Shown one piece after another: positions 42,508 through 51,223 of a DNA stretch of 64,000 bases. Numbering within the stretch: the first letter of the stretch is position 1; the number at the start of each line of letters is the position of its first letter. The stretch lies in assembly GCF_017876165.1 (NCBI RefSeq), contig NZ_JAGINQ010000018.1, positions 1-64,000 on the forward strand, read 5' to 3'. Made by a program: the position numbers and the translations under genes. This stretch comes from Azospirillum soli (lineage in GTDB: Bacteria > Pseudomonadota > Alphaproteobacteria > Azospirillales > Azospirillaceae). The notes beneath the pieces are model-generated. The model was not told the DNA's origin, searched no databases, and saw only the letters and a list, made by a program, of their open reading frames with translations.

Positions 42508-44808
42508 ATGCGACACACCACGTCCCCCAACGGACTGAGACCCCTTCTGGCCGGCGCGGCCGCCACGGCCAGCCTGGCCATGACCTTCGCCCTGCCGGCG
42601 ACGGCCGATGCGCAGACGGCCGGCACGGGAACGGGCGCTCCGGGGACCGGTCCGACTCCGCAGAGCTCGTCCGGGGACGCCCTCCAGCTCGATTCGATCA
42701 AGGTCGACGCCGCCGCGCCGCAGGCCACCGGCAACGTCAACGCCGCGCCCACCGGCGTGTCCCGCCTGCCCGAGACCGTCAAGGACACCCCGCGCGTCGT
42801 CAACGTCGTCCCGCAGGAAATCATCGAGCAGCAGCGCGCCACCTCGCTGGAACAGACGCTGCGCAATGTGCCCGGCATCACCATCTCGACCGGTGAGGGC
42901 AACGGCGGCCAGAACGGCGACCAGTTCCGCATCCGCGGCCTGACCGCCCGCGGCGACATCTACACCGACGGCCTGAAGGATTTCGGCGTCTACACCCACG
43001 ACACCTTCAACACCGAAACGGTTCAGGTCTTCAAGGGCCCGTCGGGCAACGGTTTCGGCGTCGGCAACTCCGGCGGCGTCATCAACCAGGGCACCAAGAA
43101 GGCCTCGCTGAACCCCAAGGCGCAGGTGGACCTGTCGTTCGGCAGCGGCCCGACCTACCGTGCCACGGTGGACGTCAACCAGCCACTCAGCGACACCGCG
43201 GCCCTGCGGGTGAACGGCCTCTACCACGACCAGGAGATTGCCGACCGCGACGAGGCGGAAGCCGACCGCCGTGGCATCGCCGCCGACCTGGGCCTGGGCC
43301 TGGGCACGCCGACCACCTGGCACCTGAACTACGCCTTCCTGAAGGGCAACAAGAAGCCCGACATGGGCCAGCCGATGGTGCAGGGCCGCGACGGCATCTT
43401 CCGCCCGGCGGGGGAATACGGCCTGGACCGCTCGACCTCCTACATCCGCAACCTGGACCGCGACGACACGAAAAACCACATCCTCACCTCGACCCTGGCG
43501 CATGAGGTGAACAAGAACCTGTCGCTCTACAACGACAGCCGCTTCAGCCATTACGAGCGCAACTTCGCCGCCACCAACCCGGCGGGCCTCACCGGCGCCG
43601 CCGCCAACCAGTTCCTGGCCGGCGGCAACCCGGTGATCAGCTACGGCGCCGGCGGCGGCATGGCCTACAAGCAGCAGGGCTGGGGCGTGCAGAACGTCGC
43701 CGGCGCCAAGGTCAACGGCGAGCTGTTCGGCCTGCGCCACTCGCTGAACGGCGGCCTCGACGTCAGCTACCAGCGCGACAACCGCGAATCCGGCAGCTGG
43801 GTCAACCGCACCAACACCCAGACCATCCGCACGCCGACCCACAGCTACGCTCCCAACGCGGCCATCCGCTATCCGGCAACCGGCGGCCGCGAGGCCAGCG
43901 TGGCCAACACCGGCCTGTTCGTGACCGACCGCATGTGGCTGTTCGACCAGCTGTCGGTCCAGGGCGGCCTGCGCTGGGACTATTTCCGCACCAGCTTCAG
44001 CGCGGCCGACCCGTCGATCGCCGGCGGCACGGCGACCGACCGCACCTGGAGCCCGTCGGTCAGCCTGATCTATGAGCCGACCACGGACTCGTCGGTCTAC
44101 GCCTCCTACTCGCGTTCCTACAAGCCGGTCGGCACCGACATCGCCGCGGCGGTCACCAACGGCACGGCGGAGACGCCGAACGGTGCCCGCAGCTTCGATC
44201 CGGAACAGACCGACCTCTACGAGATCGGCGGCAAGGCCGATTTCCTGAATGGCCGCCTGGGCGTCAGCGGCGCGATCTTCCAAGCGGAAAAGAGCAACAC
44301 CTACACGGTGGACCCCGCCACCGGCACCGTCACGGACGGCTTCTCCGAAGCCGGCCTCGGCATCCGCGTCCGCGGCTTCGAGGCCAGCGTCAGCGGCAAG
44401 CTGACGGAAGGCTGGAGCGTCTACACCAACTACGCCTACCTCAGCGGCAAGGTGACGGATTCCCGCGGCAACCCGGGCGTGGTCGGCAATGAGGCGCCGA
44501 ACGTGCCGACGCACAACGCCAGCCTGTGGACGACCTACGAGTTCGACGCCGGCACCCCCGGCAAGTTCACGGTCGGTGGCGGCATGCACGTCGCGTCGGA
44601 ATACTGGTCGGACAGCGCCAACACCGCCCGCGTCCCCGTGACCTTCTCGGCGGATGCGCTGGTGTCCTACGAATACCGCAACGTCTTCGTGGCGCTGAAC
44701 GGCTACAACCTGACCGACCACCGCAACTACAGCTCGGCGTTCAACGCCGTTCGCGCGGTCCCCTCTTCCGGGCGGACCTTCATGCTGACGACGGGCCTGA
44801 CCTTCTGA
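42508..44808 (+). CDS. TonB-dependent catecholate-siderophore receptor
   Basis: 766 residues from ATG 42,508. A Sec signal peptide ends near ATADAQ. The plug domain has VKDTPRVVNVVPQEIIEQQR, TLRNVPGITISTGEGNGGQN, DQFRIRGLTARGDIYTDGLK and VQVFKGPSGNGFGVGNSGGV. A 22-strand barrel follows and ends in the outer-membrane signature FMLTTGLTF. The plug phrases match the Fiu/PiuA group that imports iron with catechol siderophores. It is followed by PiuC and Sel1 genes, the same order as Pseudomonas piuA-piuC. Two Fur-like palindromes lie upstream and a strong hairpin terminator begins at its stop codon, although the downstream genes read the same way. Confidence 0.93.
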   Translation: MRHTTSPNGLRPLLAGAAATASLAMTFALPATADAQTAGTGTGAPGTGPTPQSSSGDALQLDSIKVDAAAPQATGNVNAAPTGVSRLPETVKDTPRVVNVVPQEIIEQQRATSLEQTLRNVPGITISTGEGNGGQNGDQFRIRGLTARGDIYTDGLKDFGVYTHDTFNTETVQVFKGPSGNGFGVGNSGGVINQGTKKASLNPKAQVDLSFGSGPTYRATVDVNQPLSDTAALRVNGLYHDQEIADRDEAEADRRGIAADLGLGLGTPTTWHLNYAFLKGNKKPDMGQPMVQGRDGIFRPAGEYGLDRSTSYIRNLDRDDTKNHILTSTLAHEVNKNLSLYNDSRFSHYERNFAATNPAGLTGAAANQFLAGGNPVISYGAGGGMAYKQQGWGVQNVAGAKVNGELFGLRHSLNGGLDVSYQRDNRESGSWVNRTNTQTIRTPTHSYAPNAAIRYPATGGREASVANTGLFVTDRMWLFDQLSVQGGLRWDYFRTSFSAADPSIAGGTATDRTWSPSVSLIYEPTTDSSVYASYSRSYKPVGTDIAAAVTNGTAETPNGARSFDPEQTDLYEIGGKADFLNGRLGVSGAIFQAEKSNTYTVDPATGTVTDGFSEAGLGIRVRGFEASVSGKLTEGWSVYTNYAYLSGKVTDSRGNPGVVGNEAPNVPTHNASLWTTYEFDAGTPGKFTVGGGMHVASEYWSDSANTARVPVTFSADALVSYEYRNVFVALNGYNLTDHRNYSSAFNAVRAVPSSGRTFMLTTGLTF

Positions 44809-44809
44809 T

Positions 44810-44848
44810 ACCGAAGGCGTTTGATGGCTTCCATCAAACGCCTTCGGT
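44810..44848 (+). terminator. 18-bp perfect hairpin after the TonB receptor, member of a repeat family
   Basis: ACCGAAGGCGTTTGATGG (44,810-44,827) pairs perfectly with CCATCAAACGCCTTCGGT (44,831-44,848) around CTT. It starts two bases after the receptor stop. There is no long T-run, but the stem is strong enough to terminate or protect the 3' end. A near-copy follows the CoA-transferase gene at 60,216-60,242. The rest of 44,849-45,001 holds no gene; AGTGCTTTGCTGCGCAAAGT-like symmetry (CACTTTGCGCAGCAAAGTG, 44,862-44,880) forms a second dyad. Confidence 0.7.
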
Positions 44849-45001
44849 TGGAACCCGACAGCACTTTGCGCAGCAAAGTGCGAGAGGGGCATACGGCCGG
44901 CCGAACATGAACCATTCATGCGCCGGCCGTATGATCGTCGGGTTCCGATTTGCGGGCCGCCCACCATGGGCGGCCCGGTTCTTTGTACGAGGAAACGCGC
45001 C

Positions 45002-45688
45002 GTGCTCCTGCAGATCCCTGATATTCTCACCGCCGACGAGGTCGCGCAGTGCCGGGCGGTGCTGGAAGCCTCGCCCTGGGTGGACGGGCGCGTCACCGCA
45101 GGCGATCAGGCGGCCGGGACCAAGCACAACCTGCAAATTCCGGAGGAAAGCGATACCGCTCGGGAACTTGGCGTCGTCATCCTCCGCGCGCTGGCCCGCA
45201 GCCCGGCCTTCAATTCGGCCGTCCTGCCGTTGCGGGTTCTGCCGCCCATGTTCAACCGGTACGACCGGTCGATGACCTACGGCTATCACGTCGACAACAG
45301 CATCCGCGCCATCCCCGGCACCGGCGGCATGCGCATGCGGACCGACGTTTCGACCACCATCTTCCTCAGCGACCCTGACGATTACGACGGCGGCGAACTG
45401 GTGGTGGAGGACACCTACGGCACCCGCACGGTCAAGCTGCCGGCCGGGCACGCCGTGGTCTATCCGTCCAGCAGCCTGCATCAGGTCAGCCCGGTGACGC
45501 GCGGCTCCCGCTGGGCGTCCTTCTTCTTCACCCAGTCGATGGTCCGGGACGATTGGCAGCGCGCCATGCTCTACGACCTCGACATGGCGATCATCGATCT
45601 GCGGCAGAAACTGGGCGACAGCCATCACGCCGTGCTGTCGCTGGTCAGCCACTACCACAACCTGCTGCGCCGCTGGGCGGAGGTGTGA
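45002..45688 (+). CDS. piuC: PiuC/YbiX-type Fe(II)/2-oxoglutarate dioxygenase
   Basis: 228 residues from GTG 45,002, chosen because AGGAA precedes it and the length then equals the ~226 of YbiX/PiuC. The double-stranded beta-helix iron triad is His96 and Asp98 (GYHVDNS) and His160 (SSSLHQVSP), with a 2-oxoglutarate Arg just after (TRGSR). Companion motifs are PPMFNRYDRSMTYG and STTIFLSDPDDYDGGELVVE. These enzymes are iron-regulated partners of Fiu/PiuA receptors; the substrate, possibly a siderophore, is not established. Confidence 0.9.
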   Translation: MLLQIPDILTADEVAQCRAVLEASPWVDGRVTAGDQAAGTKHNLQIPEESDTARELGVVILRALARSPAFNSAVLPLRVLPPMFNRYDRSMTYGYHVDNSIRAIPGTGGMRMRTDVSTTIFLSDPDDYDGGELVVEDTYGTRTVKLPAGHAVVYPSSSLHQVSPVTRGSRWASFFFTQSMVRDDWQRAMLYDLDMAIIDLRQKLGDSHHAVLSLVSHYHNLLRRWAEV

Positions 45689-46368
45689 TGGCGGCCGGCG
45701 CGCAAGCCTCCTCTCCGGGCCTGAGCATCACCGACACCCAGCTGGCGCTCGGCCAGTCCTGCCTCGACCGCGACGAGGGGGAGCAGGCCGTCGCCTGGTT
45801 CCGCAGCGCCGCGCGCAGCGGCGACGCCCGCGCCATCAACATGCTGGGGCGCTGCCACGAACACGGTTGGGGCGTCCCTGCCGACCCCCGCCAAGCGGCC
45901 GCCCACTACCGCAAGGCCGCCGACCTCGGCGACGCCTGGGCGCTGTTCAATCTGGCCGACCTGCATTGCCGTGGCGTCGGCGTTCCCCCCGACGATGAGG
46001 CCGCCTACTGCCTCTACGCCGCCTCCGCATCCAAGGGCAACGTGAAAGCGCTGAACATGCTGGGGCTGTTCCATGAGAGCGGGCGCGCCGTGCCGGTGGA
46101 TGACGCCGGCGCGCGCGCCTTCTTCAAGGCGGCGGCCGAGGGCGGCGACTGCTGGGGCCGCTTCAACTTCGCCCGCACGCTGCTGCTCGACGGCCGGCGC
46201 GACGAGGCGCTGCGCTGGTTCCGGCTCGCGCTCGACAGCGGTTTTCCGGACTTCTTCCACAGTATGGCCGCCGCCTTGGCGCCGCATCCCGACCCGCAAC
46301 TCCAGGCCCTGGCCCGCCAAGCCTCGGCGCTGGCCGAACCGGCGCCCCGGCAGGAAGACCGTCCATGA
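45688..46368 (+). CDS. Sel1-repeat protein of the piuA-piuC operon
   Basis: 226 residues with Sel1-like helical repeats: RAINMLGRCHEHGWGVPADP, QAAAHYRKAADLGDAWALFN, LADLHCRGVGVPPDDEAAYC and KALNMLGLFHESGRAVPVDD. No signal peptide. Sel1/TPR proteins mediate protein contacts; a Sel1 gene follows piuC in pseudomonads too. It overlaps piuC as TGATG, so it is translationally coupled. Confidence 0.85.
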   Translation: MAAGAQASSPGLSITDTQLALGQSCLDRDEGEQAVAWFRSAARSGDARAINMLGRCHEHGWGVPADPRQAAAHYRKAADLGDAWALFNLADLHCRGVGVPPDDEAAYCLYAASASKGNVKALNMLGLFHESGRAVPVDDAGARAFFKAAAEGGDCWGRFNFARTLLLDGRRDEALRWFRLALDSGFPDFFHSMAAALAPHPDPQLQALARQASALAEPAPRQEDRP

Positions 46369-47450
46369 ACGTTCCGCCCGACACCGTGTCGCTGTTCGAC
46401 TACGAGCGCCACTTCAACGACCGCGCCGATCCGGCCATCCGCGCCTATATCGCCGGGGCCGGGGCTGACGGGATCACCCAGCGGGCCAACCGCGAGGCCT
46501 TCGACCGCCTGCGCCTGATGCCGCGCGTGCTGCGGGATTTGTCCCAGGCCACCGCCCGGTCGGAGCTGTTCGGGGAGGTGCTGGATTACCCGATCATCCT
46601 GGCGCCCATGGCCTACCACAGGCTGGTCCATCCCGACGGCGAGCTGGCCACGGTGGAGGCCGCCGGCCTGACCCGAAGCTGGATGACCGTCAGCACCCAG
46701 GCCAGCGTCCGCCTGGACGAGATCGCCGCGCGGGCGGCCGCGCCGCTGTGGTTCCAGCTCTACACCCGGCCGAGCCGGGAGGACACGCTGACCCTGGTGC
46801 GGCGGGCGGAGGATGCCGGCTGCAAGGCGCTGGTCCTGACGGTCGATGCGCCGGTGAACGGCATGCGCAACATGGAACAGCGCGCCGGCTTCCGCCTGCC
46901 CGCCGACATCGCCCCGGTCAACCTCGCCGGTCTCGCGCCCGACATATTCGTCCCGGCGCGGCCGGGCAGCCCGGTCTTCCAGGGCATGCTCCACCGCGCC
47001 CCCACCTGGGAGACGGTGGGCTGGCTCTGCGGGCAGACGCCGCTGCCCATCCTGCTCAAGGGCATCCTCAATCCCGACGACGTCGAGCCCGCCATCGCGG
47101 CCGGCGCCGGGGGCATCATCGTCTCCAATCATGGCGGCCGGACGCTCGACACGCTGCCCGCGACCATCGACGCCTTGCCGGCGGTGGCCGCGAAGGCTGC
47201 CCGCCGCTTGCCGGTGCTGATGGACGGCGGTATCCGCCGGGGCACCGACATCCTGAAGGCCATCGCACTCGGCGCCGACGCCGTTCTGGTGGGCCAGCCG
47301 GTGCTGCATGCGCTGGCCGTCGGCGGCCTCGCCGGCGTCGCTCACATGCTGACCCTTCTGCAGACCGAACTGGAGGTCGCCATGGCGCTCACCGGGCGGG
47401 CGCGTCTTTCCGACATCGACCGCTCGGTGATTGCAACGAAACCGGAATAA
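46365..47450 (+). CDS. FMN-dependent alpha-hydroxy-acid oxidase/dehydrogenase
   Basis: 361 residues, TIM barrel of the LldD/glycolate-oxidase family. FMN and active-site motifs: YPIILAPMAYHRLVHPDGEL, WFQLYTRPSREDTLTLVRRA, LVLTVDAPVNGMRNMEQRAG, PILLKGILNPDDVEPAIAAG and the signature SNHGGRTLDTLPATIDAL with catalytic His and Arg. The family oxidises L-lactate, glycolate, mandelate or similar acids. It overlaps the Sel1 gene by four bases in an iron-regulated operon, so it may serve as an iron-sparing lactate oxidase (inference). Confidence 0.88.
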   Translation: MNVPPDTVSLFDYERHFNDRADPAIRAYIAGAGADGITQRANREAFDRLRLMPRVLRDLSQATARSELFGEVLDYPIILAPMAYHRLVHPDGELATVEAAGLTRSWMTVSTQASVRLDEIAARAAAPLWFQLYTRPSREDTLTLVRRAEDAGCKALVLTVDAPVNGMRNMEQRAGFRLPADIAPVNLAGLAPDIFVPARPGSPVFQGMLHRAPTWETVGWLCGQTPLPILLKGILNPDDVEPAIAAGAGGIIVSNHGGRTLDTLPATIDALPAVAAKAARRLPVLMDGGIRRGTDILKAIALGADAVLVGQPVLHALAVGGLAGVAHMLTLLQTELEVAMALTGRARLSDIDRSVIATKPE

Positions 47451-47601
47451 CGGGGCATCGTCCCGGCGACTTTGGGCCCGGTTCCCTTCCGCCCGGCCAT
47501 CGTGGGCTGGACGGTGCCCGTGCAACTCCTGCCGGACAATCGAGGCCTGTCGGTCATATCGCCTGGGCGGCTTTCCGTTCGATGGCCGCAGCGGATGGCC
47601 G

Positions 47602-47637
47602 AAAGGACTGGCGAACGCTCTTGTTCGCCAGCCCTTT
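47602..47637. terminator. Bidirectional terminator hairpin
   Basis: AAAGGACTGGCGAAC (47,602-47,616) pairs with GTTCGCCAGCCCTTT (47,623-47,637), one mismatch, loop GCTCTT, followed by TTCC and preceded by an A-run on the opposite strand. It lies between the convergent FMN-oxidase operon and the betaine transporter operon. Confidence 0.75.
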
Positions 47638-47666
47638 TCCGAAAAGTTTTCCGGTCCGTCGCTCGG

Positions 47667-48563
47667 TTACGACGCCGGCATTTCCCCGGTGACCCAGTAA
47701 TGCACCCGCTCCTTGTTGTTGGCGATGTACGTGTCGATCGCCTTCTCATAGGAGCTGCCGTCGGCCTCCAGCATGATGGTCTCCAGATCCTCAAGCGGCA
47801 GGTACATGCGGGTCAGGAACTCGGCAACGGCCGGATGATCTTGGTAGAAGTTCTTGCGGGCCATGACATGGACGCGCTCCAGCCCGCCCAACGAGCCTTT
47901 CGGATCCTCCAGATAGCGCAGCTTCCATTTGGAGAACATCCAATGCGGGCTCCAGGCGGTGACGACGATCCAATCGTCGCGCTTCACCGCGCGCCCAAGC
48001 GCCGCCGTCATGGCCGCGCCGCTGGACGAAACCAAGTCGTAGTCCTTCAGCCCGTAATCCTTCAGCGCCTTTTCCGACGCCTGCATCAGGCCGGCGCCGG
48101 GGTCGATGCCCTGGATGCGGCCGTTCAGCTTCTTACGCACTTCCGGCTTCGCCAAGTCCGCGATGGTCTTGACCTGATCTTGCGGAACATGGTCAGGAAC
48201 GGCCCATCCCAGACGCGCGCGCGTGTAGAGCATGCCAAGCGGCACGATCTTATCGCCGACCTTTTCCAGGTAGGAACCGTGCGTCGTCGGCAGCCAGGAC
48301 ATCATCATGAAATCCAGGTCGCCGTTGGCGAGGCCCTGATACTGCAGCCCGATGTCGGCCAGCACCAGTTCGACCGGTTGGTCAAGCTGATCCTCGATGA
48401 GGCGCTTGGCGAGTGTGGTGACCGCCTCCGCATCGGACCAGGCGGTCCAGCCGATGCGGATCGGCTTCTTGTCCTCGGCGGCGAAGCCGGGGGACGCCAG
48501 CACGGTGGAACCGACGAACGCGGCGACGCCAAGCGCCAGCATTTTCAAAAAGGCGCGTCTCAT
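47667..48563 (-). CDS. Glycine betaine/proline ABC importer, binding protein
   Basis: 298 residues. A Sec signal peptide (FLKMLALGVAAFVGSTVLAS) precedes an OpuAC-type domain: IRIGWTAWSDAEAVTTLAKR, GDLDFMMMSWLPTTHGSYLE, GWAVPDHVPQDQVKTIADLA and VTAWSPHWMFSKWKLRYLED. The Trp-rich pattern forms the aromatic cage that binds quaternary ammonium groups. Third gene of a proV-W-X-order operon. The ligand could be glycine betaine, choline or proline betaine. Confidence 0.9.
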   Translation of the reverse strand: MRRAFLKMLALGVAAFVGSTVLASPGFAAEDKKPIRIGWTAWSDAEAVTTLAKRLIEDQLDQPVELVLADIGLQYQGLANGDLDFMMMSWLPTTHGSYLEKVGDKIVPLGMLYTRARLGWAVPDHVPQDQVKTIADLAKPEVRKKLNGRIQGIDPGAGLMQASEKALKDYGLKDYDLVSSSGAAMTAALGRAVKRDDWIVVTAWSPHWMFSKWKLRYLEDPKGSLGGLERVHVMARKNFYQDHPAVAEFLTRMYLPLEDLETIMLEADGSSYEKAIDTYIANNKERVHYWVTGEMPAS

Positions 48564-48604
48564 TGCGTTTTTCCCTTTCCTTTTGTGTGTGTCGGCGGCG
48601 GGGT

Positions 48605-49543
48605 TCAGCCCGTTTCCGCAGCGCGTTCCGTCCGGGTGGGCGTCGCGACCGCCTGCGCCGTCCTGATGCCGCGGCGGCTCAGCACGGTCTTCCAAGACAT
48701 GCGGGCGGGCTGGCCCGTGGGATTGCGGGTCCCGAAACTCTGCGTGATGCGGTCGAGAAGGATGGCGAGGATGACCACCGCCAACCCGCCTTCGAACCCA
48801 AGGGCGATGTCGAGCCGCTGGATGCCGCGCAGTACCTCGTTGCCCACGCCACCGGCCCCGATCATCGAGGCGATCACCACCATCGACAGCGACAGCATGA
48901 TCGTCTGGTTGATACCCGCCATGATCGACGGCAGCGCTGTCGGCATCTGCACCTTGAACAGCAGTTGCCGGGGCGTGCAGCCAAAGGCCAAGCCTGCTTC
49001 CACCAGCGGATGCGGCACCTGGCGGATGCCCAGGCTGGTCAGGCGCACCGCTGGGGGCATGCAGAAGATGATGGTGGCGATGACGCCGGGCACGCGGCCC
49101 AAGCCGAACAGCATCGCCGCCGGGATCAGGTAGACGAAGGCGGGCATGGTCTGCATCAGGTCCAGGGCCGGGCGAACCACCGCGTCCACCCGGTCGTTGC
49201 GCGCCGCCCAGATGCCGAGCGGGATGCCGAGCGCGAGGGCGAGCGTGGTCGCCGTCAGCACCAGCGCCAGCGTGTCGATCGTCTGCTCCCACATGCCAAG
49301 GCCCGCGATGACCAGCAGGGACAGGGCCGCGAACATGGCGAAACGCCAGCCGTTGCGCCACAGGCCGATCAGCACGACGAGACCGGCGAACAGCAGAGCC
49401 GGCAGCGACGTCAGGGCCAATTGCGCGCCGTCCGCGACGGTCCCGACCACGAGGTCGATGGCATCGAACAGCCACTGCGCGTGGTCCATCAGGAACTGCA
49501 CGGCGGCTTCGGCCCAAGCGCCGAAGGGAAGCTTGAAATCCAT
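48605..49543 (-). CDS. Glycine betaine/proline ABC importer, permease
   Basis: 312 residues of ProW type: several membrane helices, PLGIWAARNDRVDAVVRPAL, DLMQTMPAFVYLIPAAMLFG and the EAA loop EAGLAFGCTPRQLLFKVQMP, LPSIMAGINQTIMLSLSMVV. The start ATG 49,543 is two bases from the proV stop. It pairs with the ATPase and the binding protein on either side. Confidence 0.9.
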   Translation of the reverse strand: MDFKLPFGAWAEAAVQFLMDHAQWLFDAIDLVVGTVADGAQLALTSLPALLFAGLVVLIGLWRNGWRFAMFAALSLLVIAGLGMWEQTIDTLALVLTATTLALALGIPLGIWAARNDRVDAVVRPALDLMQTMPAFVYLIPAAMLFGLGRVPGVIATIIFCMPPAVRLTSLGIRQVPHPLVEAGLAFGCTPRQLLFKVQMPTALPSIMAGINQTIMLSLSMVVIASMIGAGGVGNEVLRGIQRLDIALGFEGGLAVVILAILLDRITQSFGTRNPTGQPARMSWKTVLSRRGIRTAQAVATPTRTERAAETG

Positions 49544-49545
49544 CG

Positions 49546-50742
49546 TCAACGCGTCCGTCCAAGGGTTTCCAGATAGGCGGTCTTGGAGATCGCCCCAACG
49601 TAGGTGCCCTGCGCGTCCACCACCGGTAGCGGGCACGGGCTGGAGGCGATGCGGAGCAGCACGTCCTCCATGGGCAGGTCGACCGGCACCGGCGCGATGT
49701 CTGGCAGCAGGGCCTCGTCCAGGGTGGCCGATCCGTTGCCGCGCTCGATGGCGCCCAGCAAGGTTTCCACCGACACCACGCCGTGGAAGCGGCGGCGTCC
49801 GTCCTGGACGTAAGCGAACTCCCGGTCGCGCTCGCGCAACTGCCGCACGGCGGCGCGCGGCCCTTCGCCGGTGTGGCGGATCAGGGTCACCTGGTCGCGT
49901 CGGGCGATGTCGCCCGCGGTCAGCACTTTGGTGACGTCGATGTTGCGGAAGAAGGACCGGACGTAGTCGTTGGCCGGATTCTTCAGGATTTCGTCGGGGC
50001 GGCCAACCTGCACAACGCGTCCGCCCTCCATGATCGCCAAGCGGTCGCCAATGCGGATCGCCTCGTCCAGGTCGTGGCTGATGAACACGATGGTGCGCTG
50101 CCGGTCCGCCTGGAGGCGCAGCAACTCGTCCTGCATCTCGGCGCGGATCAGCGGGTCGAGCGCCGAAAAGGCTTCATCCATCAGCAGCACCGATGGCTCG
50201 TTGGCGAGCGCGCGGGCCAGCCCGACACGCTGCTGCATGCCGCCGGACAACTCCTGCGGCCAGCTTTCGGCATAGGCGCCGAGCCCGACCGCCTCCAGCG
50301 CCGCCTGTGCCTTGTCACGCCGGCGGGGCAGGCTCTCGCCGGCAATGTCCAGCCCGAAGGCGGCGTTTTCCCACACCCGCAGGTGCGGCATGAGCGCGAA
50401 GGACTGGAACACCATGCCGAGGTCGCGCCGTCGAAGCTCGATCAGATCGGCTCGCGACAGTTTGGTGATGTCCTGGCCATCGATGAGGATTTCCCCGGCC
50501 GTTGGGTCGATCAGCCGGTTGAGCATGCGGACGAGCGTCGATTTTCCGGATCCGGACAGACCCATGACGACGAAAATCTCGCCGCTCTCGACCTCCAGGC
50601 TGGCGTCGTGAACGCCAATCGTCTGGCCGGTCCGCGCGAAGATCTCCTCCTTGGAATGGCCCGCTTTCAGCATGTCGAGCGCCATTCGGGGGTGACGCCC
50701 GAAAATCTTGGTCACGCCTTTCACGGCGATTTTTGCGGTCAT
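49546..50742 (-). CDS. Glycine betaine/proline ABC importer, ATP-binding protein with CBS domains
   Basis: 398 residues of ProV/OpuAA type: ALDMLKAGHSKEEIFARTGQ near the start, Walker A GLSGSGKSTLVRMLNRLI, signature QELSGGMQQRVGLARALA, Walker B VLLMDEAFSALDPLIR. Residues ~280-398 form a tandem CBS pair (REFAYVQDGRRRFHGVVSVE, PLPVVDAQGTYVGAISKTAY) that senses ionic strength in OpuA. First gene of the operon. Confidence 0.92.
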   Translation of the reverse strand: MTAKIAVKGVTKIFGRHPRMALDMLKAGHSKEEIFARTGQTIGVHDASLEVESGEIFVVMGLSGSGKSTLVRMLNRLIDPTAGEILIDGQDITKLSRADLIELRRRDLGMVFQSFALMPHLRVWENAAFGLDIAGESLPRRRDKAQAALEAVGLGAYAESWPQELSGGMQQRVGLARALANEPSVLLMDEAFSALDPLIRAEMQDELLRLQADRQRTIVFISHDLDEAIRIGDRLAIMEGGRVVQVGRPDEILKNPANDYVRSFFRNIDVTKVLTAGDIARRDQVTLIRHTGEGPRAAVRQLRERDREFAYVQDGRRRFHGVVSVETLLGAIERGNGSATLDEALLPDIAPVPVDLPMEDVLLRIASSPCPLPVVDAQGTYVGAISKTAYLETLGRTR

Positions 50743-51223
50743 GCGCTGATCCCTTCGGGTTTGGCAAGGCGGGGGCGGCTCCGGACTCCCGGAGGAAGCC
50801 GGTCCAGAGTTGCAGCCTTCGTTGGAAGCAGGGGCGCACCGGGGTGGAAAGGCGCACGAGGATAAAAATCCGCACTCCGAAGGTGCGAATGTCCTTGGGG
50901 CGTCCATCTCCCATCAACAACGGGAGAGACCAATCCAAGCAGGCAGGCACAACATACGTGACCGCCGACAGTAATGAAGGCTATAAGTAAAAGATAATAG
51001 TCGTTACGTCATGCTCTTCATGCATCCACCTTGCCATTGTTCTGGTGGCGCACGCGTTTGTGCGCGGATGGATGCGCGCCGATGGCGCGCTCAGGAGGGC
51101 GTGATCTGCCCGACGTTGATTGGACGGTAACAAAATTTGAGTGAGATTTGAAGCCTTTTTATACCACGAAAGAGCGGGCGGTTGGTCCCGCCCGAGATTG
51201 GCAACCAATTTGCCGGACTATAT
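50743..51223. other. 480-base non-coding gap with one short hairpin
   Basis: No credible gene is visible between the proV start and the MFS stop. GCGCGCC (51,074-51,080) and GGCGCGC (51,084-51,090) form a perfect hairpin that may end the MFS transcript; no T-run follows. The AT-richer stretch near 50,980-51,010 could hold the promoter for the importer operon, but no clear -35/-10 pair is readable. Confidence 0.4.

Noticed and set aside
42442..45096. An 884-residue minus-strand frame antisense to the TonB receptor
   Set aside because: It is Val/Ala/Gly/Arg-rich without domains, and the receptor on the plus strand has a signal peptide, plug and C-terminal Phe.
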